Below, piece by piece: positions 38,363 to 49,509 of a stretch of DNA of 64,000 nucleotides. The notes beneath the pieces are model-generated. The model saw only the letters and a program-made list of their open reading frames with translations. It was not told the DNA's origin and ran no database searches. The stretch is from Candidatus Eisenbacteria bacterium. GTDB taxonomy: Bacteria > Eisenbacteria > RBG-16-71-46 > JAFGJU01. Position 1 is the first letter of the stretch. Each line of letters opens with the position of its first letter. Made by a program: the position numbers and the translations under genes. The stretch spans positions 248,001-312,000 of the forward strand of contig JAPLKG010000008.1 of NCBI GenBank assembly GCA_026388185.1, in the 5' to 3' direction.

Positions 38363-38632
38363 ATGCTTGTGACAACGCTTACAATCACTAACGACCCGGG
38401 TGTTCACCTGCGGGCTGCGGCGATATTCGTGAAGGAAGCCAGCCGGTTTAGGTCGGACATTTGGGTGATGAAAGACGACATCGAAGTCAACGGCAAGAGT
38501 ATTCTCGGGCTTGTCTCTCTTGTTGCCGAGCGAGGTTCGTCCATCCGTATAAGGGTCCAAGGAGAGGATGAAACCGAGGCGCTCGCGATCCTCACTGATC
38601 TCGTTCAGAACAAGTTCTACGAGGACCAATAG
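38363..38632 (+). CDS. ptsH: HPr phosphocarrier protein
   Basis: Protein of 89 residues. His15 lies in GVHLRAA; the common motif is GLHARPA, so Ala16 is Leu and Pro18 is Ala while His15 and Arg17 are kept. Ser46 in NGKSILG is kept, making it a substrate for the HprK encoded upstream. It accepts phosphate from enzyme I and gives it to IIA. ptsI starts 12 nt downstream. Confidence 0.93.
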   Translation: MLVTTLTITNDPGVHLRAAAIFVKEASRFRSDIWVMKDDIEVNGKSILGLVSLVAERGSSIRIRVQGEDETEALAILTDLVQNKFYEDQ

Positions 38633-38644
38633 CAGGTTTTCCGC

Positions 38645-40405
38645 ATGGCAGTATCCAACTCCAGAATCATCAGAGGCATCCCGGCGTCTCCTGGAATTGC
38701 CATCGGCAAAGCTCACATTCTTGAACTCGAAGAGCTCCACGTGAGGGAGAGACAGGTCGAGCCCCAGGACGTTGAGGAAGAAGTCCGGCGATTCAAGGCC
38801 GCTCTTTTCACGGCGCGCAAGGAGATGGAAGCGCTGATAGAAACAATAGAGGAAGAACTCGGACCGGAGCAGGCGAAGATATTCGACGCACACTTGATGA
38901 TACTCGATGACGTCGTGGCTGTAGACAAGACGATGAAGGCGATTCGCGAAGGAAGAAGGAACGCCGAGTTTGCGTACAGAGGAACCCTTTCCGAGATCGC
39001 GGAAGGGCTTGACCTCGCCAAGGAAGAGCATTTCAGGGACAGCGCAGCCGACGTACGTGATGTCAAGAGAAGGGTCATAAGACACCTGCTCGACGAACCT
39101 CGACGAGGCCTCGGAACGATAAAGGGACAGGTAGTGCTGCTGGCGCACGACCTCACGCCGAGCGAAGCGGTGTTGCTGAGCAAGGACACCGTGCTCGGCT
39201 TTGCCACGGACTCTGGTGGCAGGACGTCGCACGCAGCCATAATGGCTCGGTCGAGAGGCATCCCCGCCGTTGTCGGGCTCAAATACGTGACGGCCCACGT
39301 CAAGGCCGGAGACACGGTGGTAGTGGACGGGAATAGGGGCTTGGTCGATGTGAATCCCACCGATCAGGCCCTTCAGGAATACAGGAAGAGACAACAGCGG
39401 CTACTCGATCTGGAAGGAATGCTACTCGACATAAGAGAGCTGCCCGCGGTCACGACTGACGGACACAGAATAGAGCTTTCGGCAAACATAGAGATGCCGG
39501 AGGAGGTGGAGTCCGCCCTGGCAAAGGGAGCGGGAGGCGTCGGACTGTACAGAACGGAATTCTTCTACATGAAGAGTGCCAAACTCCCGGGAGAGGAAGA
39601 ACAGTACGAGGCATACAAGAAAGTCGCCGAGAGATGTCATCCGTATCCCGTGATAATTCGCACGGTGGACGTCGGAGGCGACAAGTTTGCCTCCTATCTC
39701 GGAGCCGCGAAGGAGAACAATCCATTCCTTGGGTGGAGAGGGATAAGGTTCTCCCTGGAGAGACAGGAGATATTCAAGATCCAATTGAGGGCGATTTTCC
39801 GTGCGGCCGCGGCCGGCAACGTGAAACTGATGTTCCCGATGATTTCCAGCCTCGACGAACTGAGACAGGCCAACACAATCTGTGCGCAGGTTCAAGAAGA
39901 TCTGAGGCAGAGAGGCGTGCCTTTCGGAGACAATTGTGAAATAGGGATCATGGCGGAAACGCCCGCATCAGTCATGATAGCTGATTCCCTGGCCGGAGAG
40001 GCCGATTTTTTCAGCATCGGTACGAACGACCTCATACAATATACGCTCGCAGTAGACAGAGGCAATGAGAAGATTGCCTATCTGTATGATCCCTTGCATC
40101 CGGCCATCCTGAAGTCCATAAAGACACTGGTGGACGCGGGACACAGGCACAACATCTGGGTCGGAGTGTGTGGTGAGATGTGCGGTGATCCTGTCGGGGC
40201 AGTGATCTTGCTGGGGCTCGGCCTGGACGAATTCAGTACAAGCCCGTACCTTCTTCCCGAAATAAAAACGATCGTGCGTTCTGTGAGCTACGCGGAGACC
40301 AAGGAGCTTGCAGACAAGGCCTTGTGTCTATCGACGGCTGCAGACGTCAGAAGCTTCGTCGAGGAAGTGATTGTAGCGAAGTTTCCTCAAATCCTGTCCC
40401 CTTGA
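38645..40405 (+). CDS. ptsI: PTS enzyme I (PEP-protein phosphotransferase)
   Basis: Protein of 586 residues. The phosphohistidine H196 lies in GGRTSHAAI. The PEP-binding barrel has GVGLYRTEF near 299, GGDKFASYL, RGIRFSLE, and the C-terminal SIGTNDLIQYTLA and the active-site Cys in GVCGEMCGDP near 508. It starts the phosphate relay EI-HPr-IIA-IIB-sugar. All PTS parts are thus in one cluster. Confidence 0.96.
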   Translation: MAVSNSRIIRGIPASPGIAIGKAHILELEELHVRERQVEPQDVEEEVRRFKAALFTARKEMEALIETIEEELGPEQAKIFDAHLMILDDVVAVDKTMKAIREGRRNAEFAYRGTLSEIAEGLDLAKEEHFRDSAADVRDVKRRVIRHLLDEPRRGLGTIKGQVVLLAHDLTPSEAVLLSKDTVLGFATDSGGRTSHAAIMARSRGIPAVVGLKYVTAHVKAGDTVVVDGNRGLVDVNPTDQALQEYRKRQQRLLDLEGMLLDIRELPAVTTDGHRIELSANIEMPEEVESALAKGAGGVGLYRTEFFYMKSAKLPGEEEQYEAYKKVAERCHPYPVIIRTVDVGGDKFASYLGAAKENNPFLGWRGIRFSLERQEIFKIQLRAIFRAAAAGNVKLMFPMISSLDELRQANTICAQVQEDLRQRGVPFGDNCEIGIMAETPASVMIADSLAGEADFFSIGTNDLIQYTLAVDRGNEKIAYLYDPLHPAILKSIKTLVDAGHRHNIWVGVCGEMCGDPVGAVILLGLGLDEFSTSPYLLPEIKTIVRSVSYAETKELADKALCLSTAADVRSFVEEVIVAKFPQILSP

Positions 40406-40449
40406 TTCGCCGTCCTGCTGGTAACTGTCCGACTTTCTGAGAGGGAATC

Positions 40450-41517
40450 ATGATACTTGACGCCCCGATCGAGTTGAGAAAAATGGATCCTTCCGGAATG
40501 CTGAGGCTGGTCAGCGATATGCCTCAGCACATCGAGAAGGCGATGGTCATCAGTTCCTCCGCCCCGGTGGGTGTGTCCGACTCAGGGTTCAGGCACGTGG
40601 CGGTGGCCGGCATGGGGGGCTCGGCCATTGCGGGTGACCTGGTGAAAATGCTCATGGAGGAGAGGGCCGGTATTCCGTGCGTTGTGGTGAGGGAGTATGA
40701 CTCCCCTCTTTTCGTGGGGCAGCGGACGTTGCTCTTCTGTTCGAGTTACTCGGGCAACACGGAGGAGTCGCTCTCGCTGTACGAAGACGCCAGGAAGAGA
40801 GGTGCGCGCGTCATTTGTCTCGGGTCCGGCGGTGAGCTCCAGAGGCGCGCCATGGTGGACGGCGTGCCTTTCCTCAAGATGGAAGAGGGATTGCCTCCGA
40901 GAGCGGCAATCGGATACTCCTTCTTCATGATGTACGACGTGCTGCGTCGAATGTCCATTCTTCCCGAAGAGCCTGGAGAAGCGAGCGAGGTCGTCTCGCT
41001 ACTCAGAAGCAAGACACAAACTTATCACGAGGAGACTCCAACCTCTCACAATCCTGCCAAGAAGCTGGCCGCGGAGCTTTTCAACAGGTTCGTGGTCGTC
41101 TACGGAAGCAAGCTCACGTCCTGCGTAGCACTAAGGTGGAAATGTCAACTGAACGAGAACAGCAAGACGCCGGCCTACGTCGGCAGCTTTCCGGAACTCG
41201 ATCACAATGAGATTGTGGGTTGGCGTGGGTTGAAGACGCTCGGTATCCCCACAGAAGCGATCGTTCTGAGAGATTCCTCTGAACACGACAGGGTCGGCAG
41301 GCGAATAGACATTACACTCGAGCTGATGAAGGCCGACGGAGTACAAACGAAAGAGGTCTGGAGCGAAGGGCGAAGCCTTCTGGCGAGAATCTTTTCATTG
41401 ATTTACCTCGGCGATTTCGTTAGCATCTACCTTGCCATGCTCCGTGGTGAAGATCCGACTCCGGTACGAAGAATAGACGAACTCAAGAAGAGATTGTCGG
41501 AGGAAACGAACACATGA
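40450..41517 (+). CDS. Bifunctional phosphoglucose/phosphomannose isomerase
   Basis: Protein of 355 residues with two SIS domains. VAGMGGSAIAGDL near 52, SYSGNTEESL near 98, and GSFPELDHNEIVGW near 237 are the signatures of the archaeal/bacterial bifunctional PGI/PMI family. It interconverts glucose-6-P, fructose-6-P and mannose-6-P. Next to a mannose-type PTS it would bring mannose-6-P into glycolysis. It overlaps the nucleotidyltransferase by ATGA (41514-41517). Confidence 0.88.
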   Translation: MILDAPIELRKMDPSGMLRLVSDMPQHIEKAMVISSSAPVGVSDSGFRHVAVAGMGGSAIAGDLVKMLMEERAGIPCVVVREYDSPLFVGQRTLLFCSSYSGNTEESLSLYEDARKRGARVICLGSGGELQRRAMVDGVPFLKMEEGLPPRAAIGYSFFMMYDVLRRMSILPEEPGEASEVVSLLRSKTQTYHEETPTSHNPAKKLAAELFNRFVVVYGSKLTSCVALRWKCQLNENSKTPAYVGSFPELDHNEIVGWRGLKTLGIPTEAIVLRDSSEHDRVGRRIDITLELMKADGVQTKEVWSEGRSLLARIFSLIYLGDFVSIYLAMLRGEDPTPVRRIDELKKRLSEETNT

Positions 41518-42494
41518 GGACGAAGGCAATAATCCCAGTGGCCGGCGTGGGAGCTCGATTGAGGCCCCATACGCACACGGTTCCGAAGGCGCTGATGAAT
41601 GTTGCCGGCAAGCCTATTCTGGCTCACATTCTTGATCAGCTTCCGGAGCTCGGAATCCAGGAAGTGGTCATGGTTGTTGGATACATGGGAGACAGGATAA
41701 GGCAGTACGTAGAGGGGAACTACTCTCTAAATGTGACGTACGTGGAACAGGAGGAGAGAAAGGGTCTCGGTCACGCCGTTCATCTCACGGAGACTCACGT
41801 GAAGGACTCCCCGGTTCTCATCGTCTTGGGAGACACGATTTTCAAAGCAGACTTCTCCAAGGTCGTTGGTGGGACGACCAATTACATAGGCGTCAAGGAG
41901 GTCGCGGATCCGCGAAATTTCGGAGTCGTCGAGGTGACAAACGGCCACATCAAGAGGCTCGTCGAGAAACCGGAAGTCCCGCCCAGCAATCTGGCCATAG
42001 TCGGTGTGTACTACGTTGCACAGACCGAGCTGATGTTCGAGTGCATTCGCGAAATCATGCGAAGGAAGATAAGGACCAAGGGCGAATATCAGCTCACGGA
42101 TGCACTCCAGCTCATGCTTGACCGCGGCTCCGAGATGCAGACCTTTTCCATCCACGGCTGGTACGATTGCGGCAAGACCGAGACACTGCTCATTGCCAAT
42201 CGCGATCTCTTGGAGCTTGTCCGACATCAGCCGACAATATCTGGCAGCATCATCGTACCTCCCGTGGCAATAGACGAGTCGGCGAAAATCGACAACTGTG
42301 TGCTGGGACCGCACGTGTCCGTAGACACAGGTGCGATCGTCAGGAACTCGATTGTGCGCAATTGCATCATCAATGCCCACGCTTGCGTGGAGGACATACT
42401 CCTGGACGCTTCTGTGGTGGGTGAGAACGCGGTGGTACGAGGCGCCTTCAAGAAGGTGAACGTCGGAGACTCTTCAGAGGTGCAACTGACCTAG
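41514..42494 (+). CDS. NDP-sugar synthase (sugar-1-phosphate nucleotidyltransferase)
   Basis: Protein of 326 residues. The N-terminal nucleotide loop VAGVGARLRPHTHTVPKAL is followed by GLGHAVHL, LVILGDTI-like (LIVLGDTIFKADF), VEKPEVPPSN and EYQLTDALQLM. The C-terminal 80 residues form a short left-handed beta-helix (hexapeptide-like VIIDESAKIDNCVLGPHV pattern). Related to RmlA/GalU-type enzymes; the sugar and nucleotide are not certain. GDP-mannose or dTDP/UDP-glucose are plausible from the isomerase next door. Confidence 0.85.
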   Translation: MRTKAIIPVAGVGARLRPHTHTVPKALMNVAGKPILAHILDQLPELGIQEVVMVVGYMGDRIRQYVEGNYSLNVTYVEQEERKGLGHAVHLTETHVKDSPVLIVLGDTIFKADFSKVVGGTTNYIGVKEVADPRNFGVVEVTNGHIKRLVEKPEVPPSNLAIVGVYYVAQTELMFECIREIMRRKIRTKGEYQLTDALQLMLDRGSEMQTFSIHGWYDCGKTETLLIANRDLLELVRHQPTISGSIIVPPVAIDESAKIDNCVLGPHVSVDTGAIVRNSIVRNCIINAHACVEDILLDASVVGENAVVRGAFKKVNVGDSSEVQLT

Positions 42495-42512
42495 CAAGCG
42501 GAGGATCGTTGA

Positions 42513-43655
42513 ATGGAGAAGAATCGTCTCTTTACGTCCGAATCGGTGAGTGAGGGCCATCCTGACAAAGTTGCGGACCAGATCTCGGACGGGATTCTCG
42601 ATGCGTTGATCGAACTCGACCCGCTGTGCAGGGTGGCCTGTGAAACCCTTGTCACCACGGGTCTGGTGTTTGTGGCAGGCGAGATCAGTACGTCCTGCTA
42701 CGTCGAGATACCTGAGATAGTTCGCTCGATCGTGAGAGACATAGGGTATACGGATGCCAGCTACGGCTTTGATTACGAAACCTGTGCGGTCATAACTTCG
42801 ATTGACGATCAATCCGAGGACATAGCCCTGGGTGTCGACAAGCACGGCGCGGGTGACCAGGGTCTCATGTTCGGGTACGCCACGACCGAAACCCCGGAGC
42901 TCATGCCGCTGCCGATACTGCTCGCGCATCGTCTCGCCAGGAGACTGGCCCACGTCAGAAAGGCGGGCATACTCCCTTACTTGAGGCCCGACGGAAAAAC
43001 GCAGGTCACAGTTCGGTACGAAGGAGACAGGCCCGTCGGAGTGGAAACCGTCATAGTCTCCACCCAGCATCATCCCGACGTTGCGCACGCCAAGATTGAG
43101 AACGACGTCATCGAGTCCGTGATCAAAGCTGTGATTCCCAAGGAGATGCTCCAGGGCAGAAACGTGAATTATTTCGTAAATCCGACCGGGAGGTTCGTGA
43201 AAGGCGGCCCCCTTGCAGACACGGGTCTAACGGGAAGAAAGATAATCGTCGACACGTACGGTGGCGTCGGTAGCCATGGGGGCGGATGCTTCTCGGGGAA
43301 GGATCCATCGAAGGTTGACAGATCCGCGTCCTACGCGTGCAGACACGTGGCCAAGAACATCGTGGCCGCCGGTCTTGCGACGAAGTGCGAAATACAGGTG
43401 GCCTACGCAATCGGAATCGCGAAGCCCGTCTCGGTTACCATAGACACCTTCGGGACGGGCCAGCTTCCTGATGATGAGATATCGAGGCTCGTAACGAAGC
43501 ACTTCGATCTCACTCCTCTGGGAATAATCGAAAGGCTCAAGCTCAGACGTCCCATATACAGATCTGTGGCCGTCTACGGTCATTTTGGCCGTGAAGAGCC
43601 GAATCTCACCTGGGAATTTCGTGACATGGTTGACGTTCTTAAGAAGGGAGTCTAG
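42513..43655 (+). CDS. metK: S-adenosylmethionine synthetase
   Basis: Protein of 380 residues. [14 protein letters not shown] near 11-24, [12 protein letters not shown] near 112, and [17 protein letters not shown] near 254 (usual form GGGAFSGKDPTKVDRSA). It makes SAM from ATP and Met. The next gene, ahcY, removes the SAH made by methyl transfer, and the window contains three SAM-using radical enzymes. Confidence 0.97.
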   Translation: MEKNRLFTSESVSEGHPDKVADQISDGILDALIELDPLCRVACETLVTTGLVFVAGEISTSCYVEIPEIVRSIVRDIGYTDASYGFDYETCAVITSIDDQSEDIALGVDKHGAGDQGLMFGYATTETPELMPLPILLAHRLARRLAHVRKAGILPYLRPDGKTQVTVRYEGDRPVGVETVIVSTQHHPDVAHAKIENDVIESVIKAVIPKEMLQGRNVNYFVNPTGRFVKGGPLADTGLTGRKIIVDTYGGVGSHGGGCFSGKDPSKVDRSASYACRHVAKNIVAAGLATKCEIQVAYAIGIAKPVSVTIDTFGTGQLPDDEISRLVTKHFDLTPLGIIERLKLRRPIYRSVAVYGHFGREEPNLTWEFRDMVDVLKKGV

Positions 43656-43661
43656 GCGTTG

Positions 43662-44930
<1,269 letters not shown>

Positions 44931-44978
44931 GGGAACGGTCTGGGACGGCAGACCGTACAGGAAGGAGAGCCGTGTCCC

Positions 44979-47279
44979 GTGGGCAAAAGAAGCTCTGGAA
45001 CTTATTCTTTCGTGACGGGGGCCTTGCTGCTTGTGGCAGGTGTGATGCTCCTGTCGAGTCTTGTCAGCTACCACGAGGAGGACATCGGTCTCCTTGCTGA
45101 GCACGAGGGCAACGTTGCGAACGCCTTCGGGCTGCTCGGCGTCAGGATTGCTCAGGGTTTCCTCTCGGCCTTTGGCCTCATCTTTCCTTGGTTCATAGGC
45201 ATTTTCCTCCTCGCGTGGTCTTGGAACCGCTTCGCGAGAAATCCCGCCGGCAAACTGTGGCTTCAAACTCTCTTCTCTCTCGGCCTAATCTGGATCCTAA
45301 CAGTCAGTCTTGCGCTCCTCCCGGGTCTGTCCAGGGTCGGTGATCGGCGTCTGGCCGGACAGTTCGGTCTGGAAATAGCTGATCGAGGCCACTCGCTGCT
45401 GGGTTCCTTCGGAGCTCCCGTGGTCTCCTGGTGTGTCCTCGTCATCCTGTTCCTCGTCGGACTCGAGACCGGCCTCTTGCCCGGCCTGAAAGCGTTGAGT
45501 TTCTTGCGAAGACTGGGACTCCTGGCCGGCAGCATCGCGAACGCGCTGATCACGAAAGTGGCCGCGTTCGTTGACGAGAGGGCGCGCCGCACGAAAATCA
45601 GCCGGTCTGAAGAGCGACCGGTCGAGAGGAAGGCGCGCGGGCCGGTGAGGGCAAGTGAGCCATCGAGAGCAAAGATTCCTGCCGAACCCAGGATCACGCC
45701 TCCCTCTTCGGAACCGCGGCTTGCCGCTCAGATGCGAATTCCAGCCGCGGCAGAGTCAAACCAGAGATCAACGTCGCTTTTCCCTGCGACAAGGGAATCC
45801 AGGGCGGGAGAGCCTCCAACACGGGAGGCGGAGTTTTCTCTGCCCTCTCTTTCTCTCCTCGACGATCCTTCGGGACCCGAAACCTACATGTCAAAAGAAG
45901 AGCTTCTCGAGTCCTCAAAGATGATAGAGGAGAAGCTCGCGAATTTTGATGTGACGGGAAGAGTGACGGAAGTGCACCCGGGACCGGTCATCACAAGGTT
46001 CGATTTTGAGCCGGGGCCGAGCATTACCGTTAATCAAATCGCAAGCCGCGCGGAAGACCTCGCTCTCGGGCTCAAGGTGTCGCGAATAAGGTTGCTTACT
46101 CCGGTTCCCGGCAAGGCGGCAGTCGGAATCGAGGTCCCCAACAGGGTACCCTCCATTGTGTACATAAAGGAGCTTCTGTCCTCGGACGCCTTCCGCAAAC
46201 AGGAAGGCCGGCTTGTCCTGGCACTCGGCAAGGATGCTCTGGGCGGATGTTTCTACACCGAGCTGTCCAGGATGCCCCATCTCCTGATTGCGGGTGCCAC
46301 CGGTTCCGGGAAGAGCGTCTGCATCAGCAGCATCATCTTGAGTCTTCTTTACAGACTCTCGCCCAAGGAACTGAATCTTCTGATGATTGATCCCAAGAAG
46401 CTCGAGCTGACGGCCTACAACGGCACTCCGCACCTTGTGATGCCGGTGATCAGCGACGCCAGAGAAGCCAGCAGGAGCCTGAGATGGGTGGTGAAGGAGA
46501 TGGAGCGTAGATACCACGTTCTCGCGGCAAAGGCCGTCAGAAACATTGACAGCTTCAACGAGCGTGTTCGCGAGGAGGGCGCAGAGGAACTGCCGTATCT
46601 TGTGGTCATAATAGACGAGCTTGCCGACCTCATGTGCATGCTGCCCACCGAGATCGAGGAGCCCATCTCCAGGCTTGCCCAGATGGCTCGCGCGGTCGGG
46701 ATTCATCTGATACTTGCCACGCAGAGGCCGAGCGTGGACGTTATAACCGGGGTGATCAAGGCAAACTTCCCGACCCGACTGGCATTTCAGGTTGCCTCCA
46801 AGGTGGATTCGAGAACGATACTGGACATGAACGGAGCAGAGGCATTGCTCGGCAGCGGAGACATGCTCTTCTTGCCTGCAGGTCGGGCCGAGCCTGAGAG
46901 ACTTCACGGGTCGTACGTGTCCGAGAAGGACATAGAGAGGGTGGTTTCCCATCTGAAGAACTACTCTTGGATGGCAAGGCCATTCGTTGACCTGACAGAG
47001 TCTATTGCGGCCGACGGAGGTGAGGCCGGTGCCGAGGACGAACTGCTGGAAGACGCAGCCAGAGTGGTCATAACTCATCGCCATGGATCCGTGTCCTTAC
47101 TCCAGAGACGGCTCAAGGTAGGCTACTCGAGAGCGGCAAGGCTCATGGACAGGCTTGAAGAAATCGGAGTTGTCGGGCCCGCAGACGGTAGTAAGCCGCG
47201 CGACGTTCTCGTCAATGACTCCTTCCTGGATCAAGGAGGACTCTTTGAGAAAGAGTCTCAGAGCCCGCGGCCGTCTTGA
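44979..47279 (+). CDS. ftsK: DNA translocase FtsK/SpoIIIE
   Basis: Protein of 766 residues. Four membrane helices in residues 8-175, a Pro/Arg/Ser-rich linker to about 300, then the motor: Walker A GATGSGKS (439-446), Walker B VVIIDELADLM near 540, ATQRPSVDVITG near 575. The C-terminal winged-helix gamma domain (residues 695-755) would read KOPS-like DNA signals. It clears chromosomes through the division septum. GTG 44979 has AAGGAG upstream. The linker is shorter than in E. coli. Confidence 0.95.
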   Translation: MGKRSSGTYSFVTGALLLVAGVMLLSSLVSYHEEDIGLLAEHEGNVANAFGLLGVRIAQGFLSAFGLIFPWFIGIFLLAWSWNRFARNPAGKLWLQTLFSLGLIWILTVSLALLPGLSRVGDRRLAGQFGLEIADRGHSLLGSFGAPVVSWCVLVILFLVGLETGLLPGLKALSFLRRLGLLAGSIANALITKVAAFVDERARRTKISRSEERPVERKARGPVRASEPSRAKIPAEPRITPPSSEPRLAAQMRIPAAAESNQRSTSLFPATRESRAGEPPTREAEFSLPSLSLLDDPSGPETYMSKEELLESSKMIEEKLANFDVTGRVTEVHPGPVITRFDFEPGPSITVNQIASRAEDLALGLKVSRIRLLTPVPGKAAVGIEVPNRVPSIVYIKELLSSDAFRKQEGRLVLALGKDALGGCFYTELSRMPHLLIAGATGSGKSVCISSIILSLLYRLSPKELNLLMIDPKKLELTAYNGTPHLVMPVISDAREASRSLRWVVKEMERRYHVLAAKAVRNIDSFNERVREEGAEELPYLVVIIDELADLMCMLPTEIEEPISRLAQMARAVGIHLILATQRPSVDVITGVIKANFPTRLAFQVASKVDSRTILDMNGAEALLGSGDMLFLPAGRAEPERLHGSYVSEKDIERVVSHLKNYSWMARPFVDLTESIAADGGEAGAEDELLEDAARVVITHRHGSVSLLQRRLKVGYSRAARLMDRLEEIGVVGPADGSKPRDVLVNDSFLDQGGLFEKESQSPRPS

Positions 47280-47292
47280 CGGAGGGCGATCG

Positions 47293-48678
47293 GTGGCTCT
47301 CATTTCACTCGGCTGTCCGAAGAACCTCGTGGATTCTGAGGTGATGCTTGCCCGGCTGGCCGAATGCGGCTTCAGCACAAAGAGCGACATGGGTGAAGCT
47401 GACGTGGTTGTGATCAACACTTGTTCTTTTCTGAACTCTGCCAGAGACGAAGCAGAGCAGTGGATAAGGGACGCGGTGCGCCTCAAGAGGCAGGGCAGCC
47501 TCAAGGGTGTTGTTGTTGCCGGCTGTCTGCCGGCGTTGGAGAGAGACCGTCTCTTTGAGGGCTTTGACGAGATCGACGCGATTTTGGGACCGCGTGACAG
47601 ACTCAAGATAGCGGAGGCGTGCGATGTGGCGCTCGAAGCGAACGGCCGCAAGGCAAGCTTCCTCGACGACTCCGACTCTCTTGTTCGCCGTCTCCATCCC
47701 AGGGCGATTTCCACGGGGAGACACACTGCGTATCTCAAGATCGCCGAAGGCTGCAATAACAAGTGTTCCTACTGCCTCATCCCCCGCATAAGAGGAAACA
47801 TGGTGAGTCGCAGCATGCAGAGTCTGGTCGACGAAGCATCGCGTCTTGCGCAATCCGGGGTACGCGAGCTGTCGCTCATAGCGCAAGACACGACCAATTA
47901 TGGAGTGGATCTCTACGGGCGACCGAGACTGGCGTCGCTCCTGAAAGGCCTGTCCCGCGTCGAAGGTGTCGACTGGTTGAGGCTTCTCTACACTCACCCG
48001 GCGCACTGGTCCGACGAGATCGTGGAAGCATTCGCTGAGAATCCGAAACTCTGCAGGTATGTTGACATACCCGTCCAGCATTTCTCGGAGAAAGTGCTGA
48101 GGCTCATGCGAAGGCGCACGTCGCAGAGGGCACTCGTCAGAGTTCTCGAGAAAATGAGAATGGCAGTGCCCGGCATCTCCCTTAGGACCACCGTGATGGT
48201 CGGTTTTCCGGGAGAGGGAGAGAAGGAGTTTGCGGAGCTCCTGGGTTTTCTCAGAGATTTTCGATTCGACCATCTGGGAGCTTTCGCATATTCCAGAGAG
48301 CAGACTACTGGGGCGGCGCGCCTGCCGAATCAAGTGCCGGAGGACGTGAAAGAAGAACGCCTTCACAGAGTCATGGAGGCGCAGCAAGAGATCTCCAGGT
48401 CTAGAAACGAGGCGATGGTCGGCAGGGAAGTCACCGTTCTTGTGGACAGCGTGGGTCCGACACGGACCAGAGGCGTTGCCAGAACGGAAGGGCAGGCCTT
48501 CGAAGTGGACGGCGTAGTTCGCACGAGCGGAGCGAATCTCCAGAGCGGTCAGTTCTTGAAGGTTCTGATAGTGGGGTTCAACGAATATGATCTTTTCGGG
48601 AGGCGCTTTTCTGAAGATGTGTTGACGAATCAAGCGGTGGGAAAGACGACTATTACCAAGAGAAGGAGAGTCGAGTGA
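47293..48678 (+). CDS. rimO: Ribosomal protein S12 methylthiotransferase RimO
   Basis: Protein of 461 residues. The N-terminal MTTase domain starts MALISLGCPKNLVDSE and has NTCSF and GCLPALER; the radical SAM cluster is C154, C158, C161 in CNNKCSYC; a TRAM domain ends the protein. RIRGNMVSRS is family-typical. GTG 47293 is set by GGAGGG (47281-47286); a longer frame inside ftsK is rejected. It methylthiolates Asp of S12. Its stop overlaps the next gene (GTGA). Confidence 0.94.
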   Translation: MALISLGCPKNLVDSEVMLARLAECGFSTKSDMGEADVVVINTCSFLNSARDEAEQWIRDAVRLKRQGSLKGVVVAGCLPALERDRLFEGFDEIDAILGPRDRLKIAEACDVALEANGRKASFLDDSDSLVRRLHPRAISTGRHTAYLKIAEGCNNKCSYCLIPRIRGNMVSRSMQSLVDEASRLAQSGVRELSLIAQDTTNYGVDLYGRPRLASLLKGLSRVEGVDWLRLLYTHPAHWSDEIVEAFAENPKLCRYVDIPVQHFSEKVLRLMRRRTSQRALVRVLEKMRMAVPGISLRTTVMVGFPGEGEKEFAELLGFLRDFRFDHLGAFAYSREQTTGAARLPNQVPEDVKEERLHRVMEAQQEISRSRNEAMVGREVTVLVDSVGPTRTRGVARTEGQAFEVDGVVRTSGANLQSGQFLKVLIVGFNEYDLFGRRFSEDVLTNQAVGKTTITKRRRVE

Positions 48679-49409
48679 AAAGAAGGCGTCTATTGCTATG
48701 GTTCATCGTTGTGACTCTGTCGGTTCTGGCCCTTTGTCCTGTTGCTGCCTCAGGCCGGGACGTGCTCGGAAAGGGTCTGATGACGAACGTGGCCCTCATG
48801 GAGAAAACCACTTCGGCTGCGGTGGACTCGCTCGTTCAACTGTTGCCTTTTCCTCTGCGCGGGCCCGTACTTCTCGGGCCGGCACTCCCTCATGATGCAG
48901 GTTGGATGGTAGAGAACTTCCTCGGGGGAAGACTGAGAGAAAAGGGCGTCAAGGTAGTAGTCTCGGCGGTTCCTCCTGCCCCGGCCGTTCCCGACACGTC
49001 AGAGGCTGACACCACCGTCGTTAGCGATAGCTCGAGGGTCGGCGCAGCGCCAAAGAGTGAACAGGGGATGTTGACCTTGGAGTACAGGGTTACCGAACTG
49101 GGCATGGAATACCCGAGGGCCTGGAGACCTCACTACTTCGGTCAGAAGATAGTGGAGCGTGTTGCGGTTGTTTCTCTGTATGGCAGACTGATCGACCAAG
49201 ACTCCGGCACGCTGGTTTGGGCCGGTGAAGGCCGCGCCACCCAACGTGACGTCGTCCCGGCATCCAGGCTGGCATTGCTGGAAGGCAAGGGCCCGGATTG
49301 GCAGAAGGGCACCCTGCCGGCCGGAAAGCTAGGCGGCATTGTTGAGCCCTTCGTCGTTGCTGCCATCGTAGTCGGTTTGGTCTATCTGTTCTACTCCAAC
49401 AAGGAATAA
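48675..49409 (+). CDS. Unrecognised exported protein with C-terminal membrane segment
   Basis: Protein of 244 residues, not recognised. AAGGAGAG (48663-48670) and GTG 48675 give a firm start coupled to rimO. Residues 1-27 are a signal peptide (KRRRLLLWFIVVTL...VAASG). The middle contains FPLRGPVLLGP, a Pro/Asp/Ser/Thr-rich low-complexity part (about 100-125) and LTLEYRVTELGMEY, VERVAVVSLYGRLIDQDSGTLVWAGEG. A hydrophobic stretch VAAIVVGLVYLFY near the end would anchor it. It precedes a BamD-like gene by 100 nt, so an envelope function is a fair guess only. Confidence 0.55.
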   Translation: MKRRRLLLWFIVVTLSVLALCPVAASGRDVLGKGLMTNVALMEKTTSAAVDSLVQLLPFPLRGPVLLGPALPHDAGWMVENFLGGRLREKGVKVVVSAVPPAPAVPDTSEADTTVVSDSSRVGAAPKSEQGMLTLEYRVTELGMEYPRAWRPHYFGQKIVERVAVVSLYGRLIDQDSGTLVWAGEGRATQRDVVPASRLALLEGKGPDWQKGTLPAGKLGGIVEPFVVAAIVVGLVYLFYSNKE

Positions 49410-49509
49410 TTTTGTCGTCGAAAGCGGCGTGCCGTAGAGAGGACTTTACGCTGGACCCGCGAAAGGTACGCGTGAGACGGGCGCGGGTGAAGAAGGAAAC
49501 AAGAAGGAA

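Noticed and set aside
47305-48633. 442-codon minus-strand frame opposite rimO
   Set aside because: rimO is unambiguous on the + strand; the reverse frame shows no domain.
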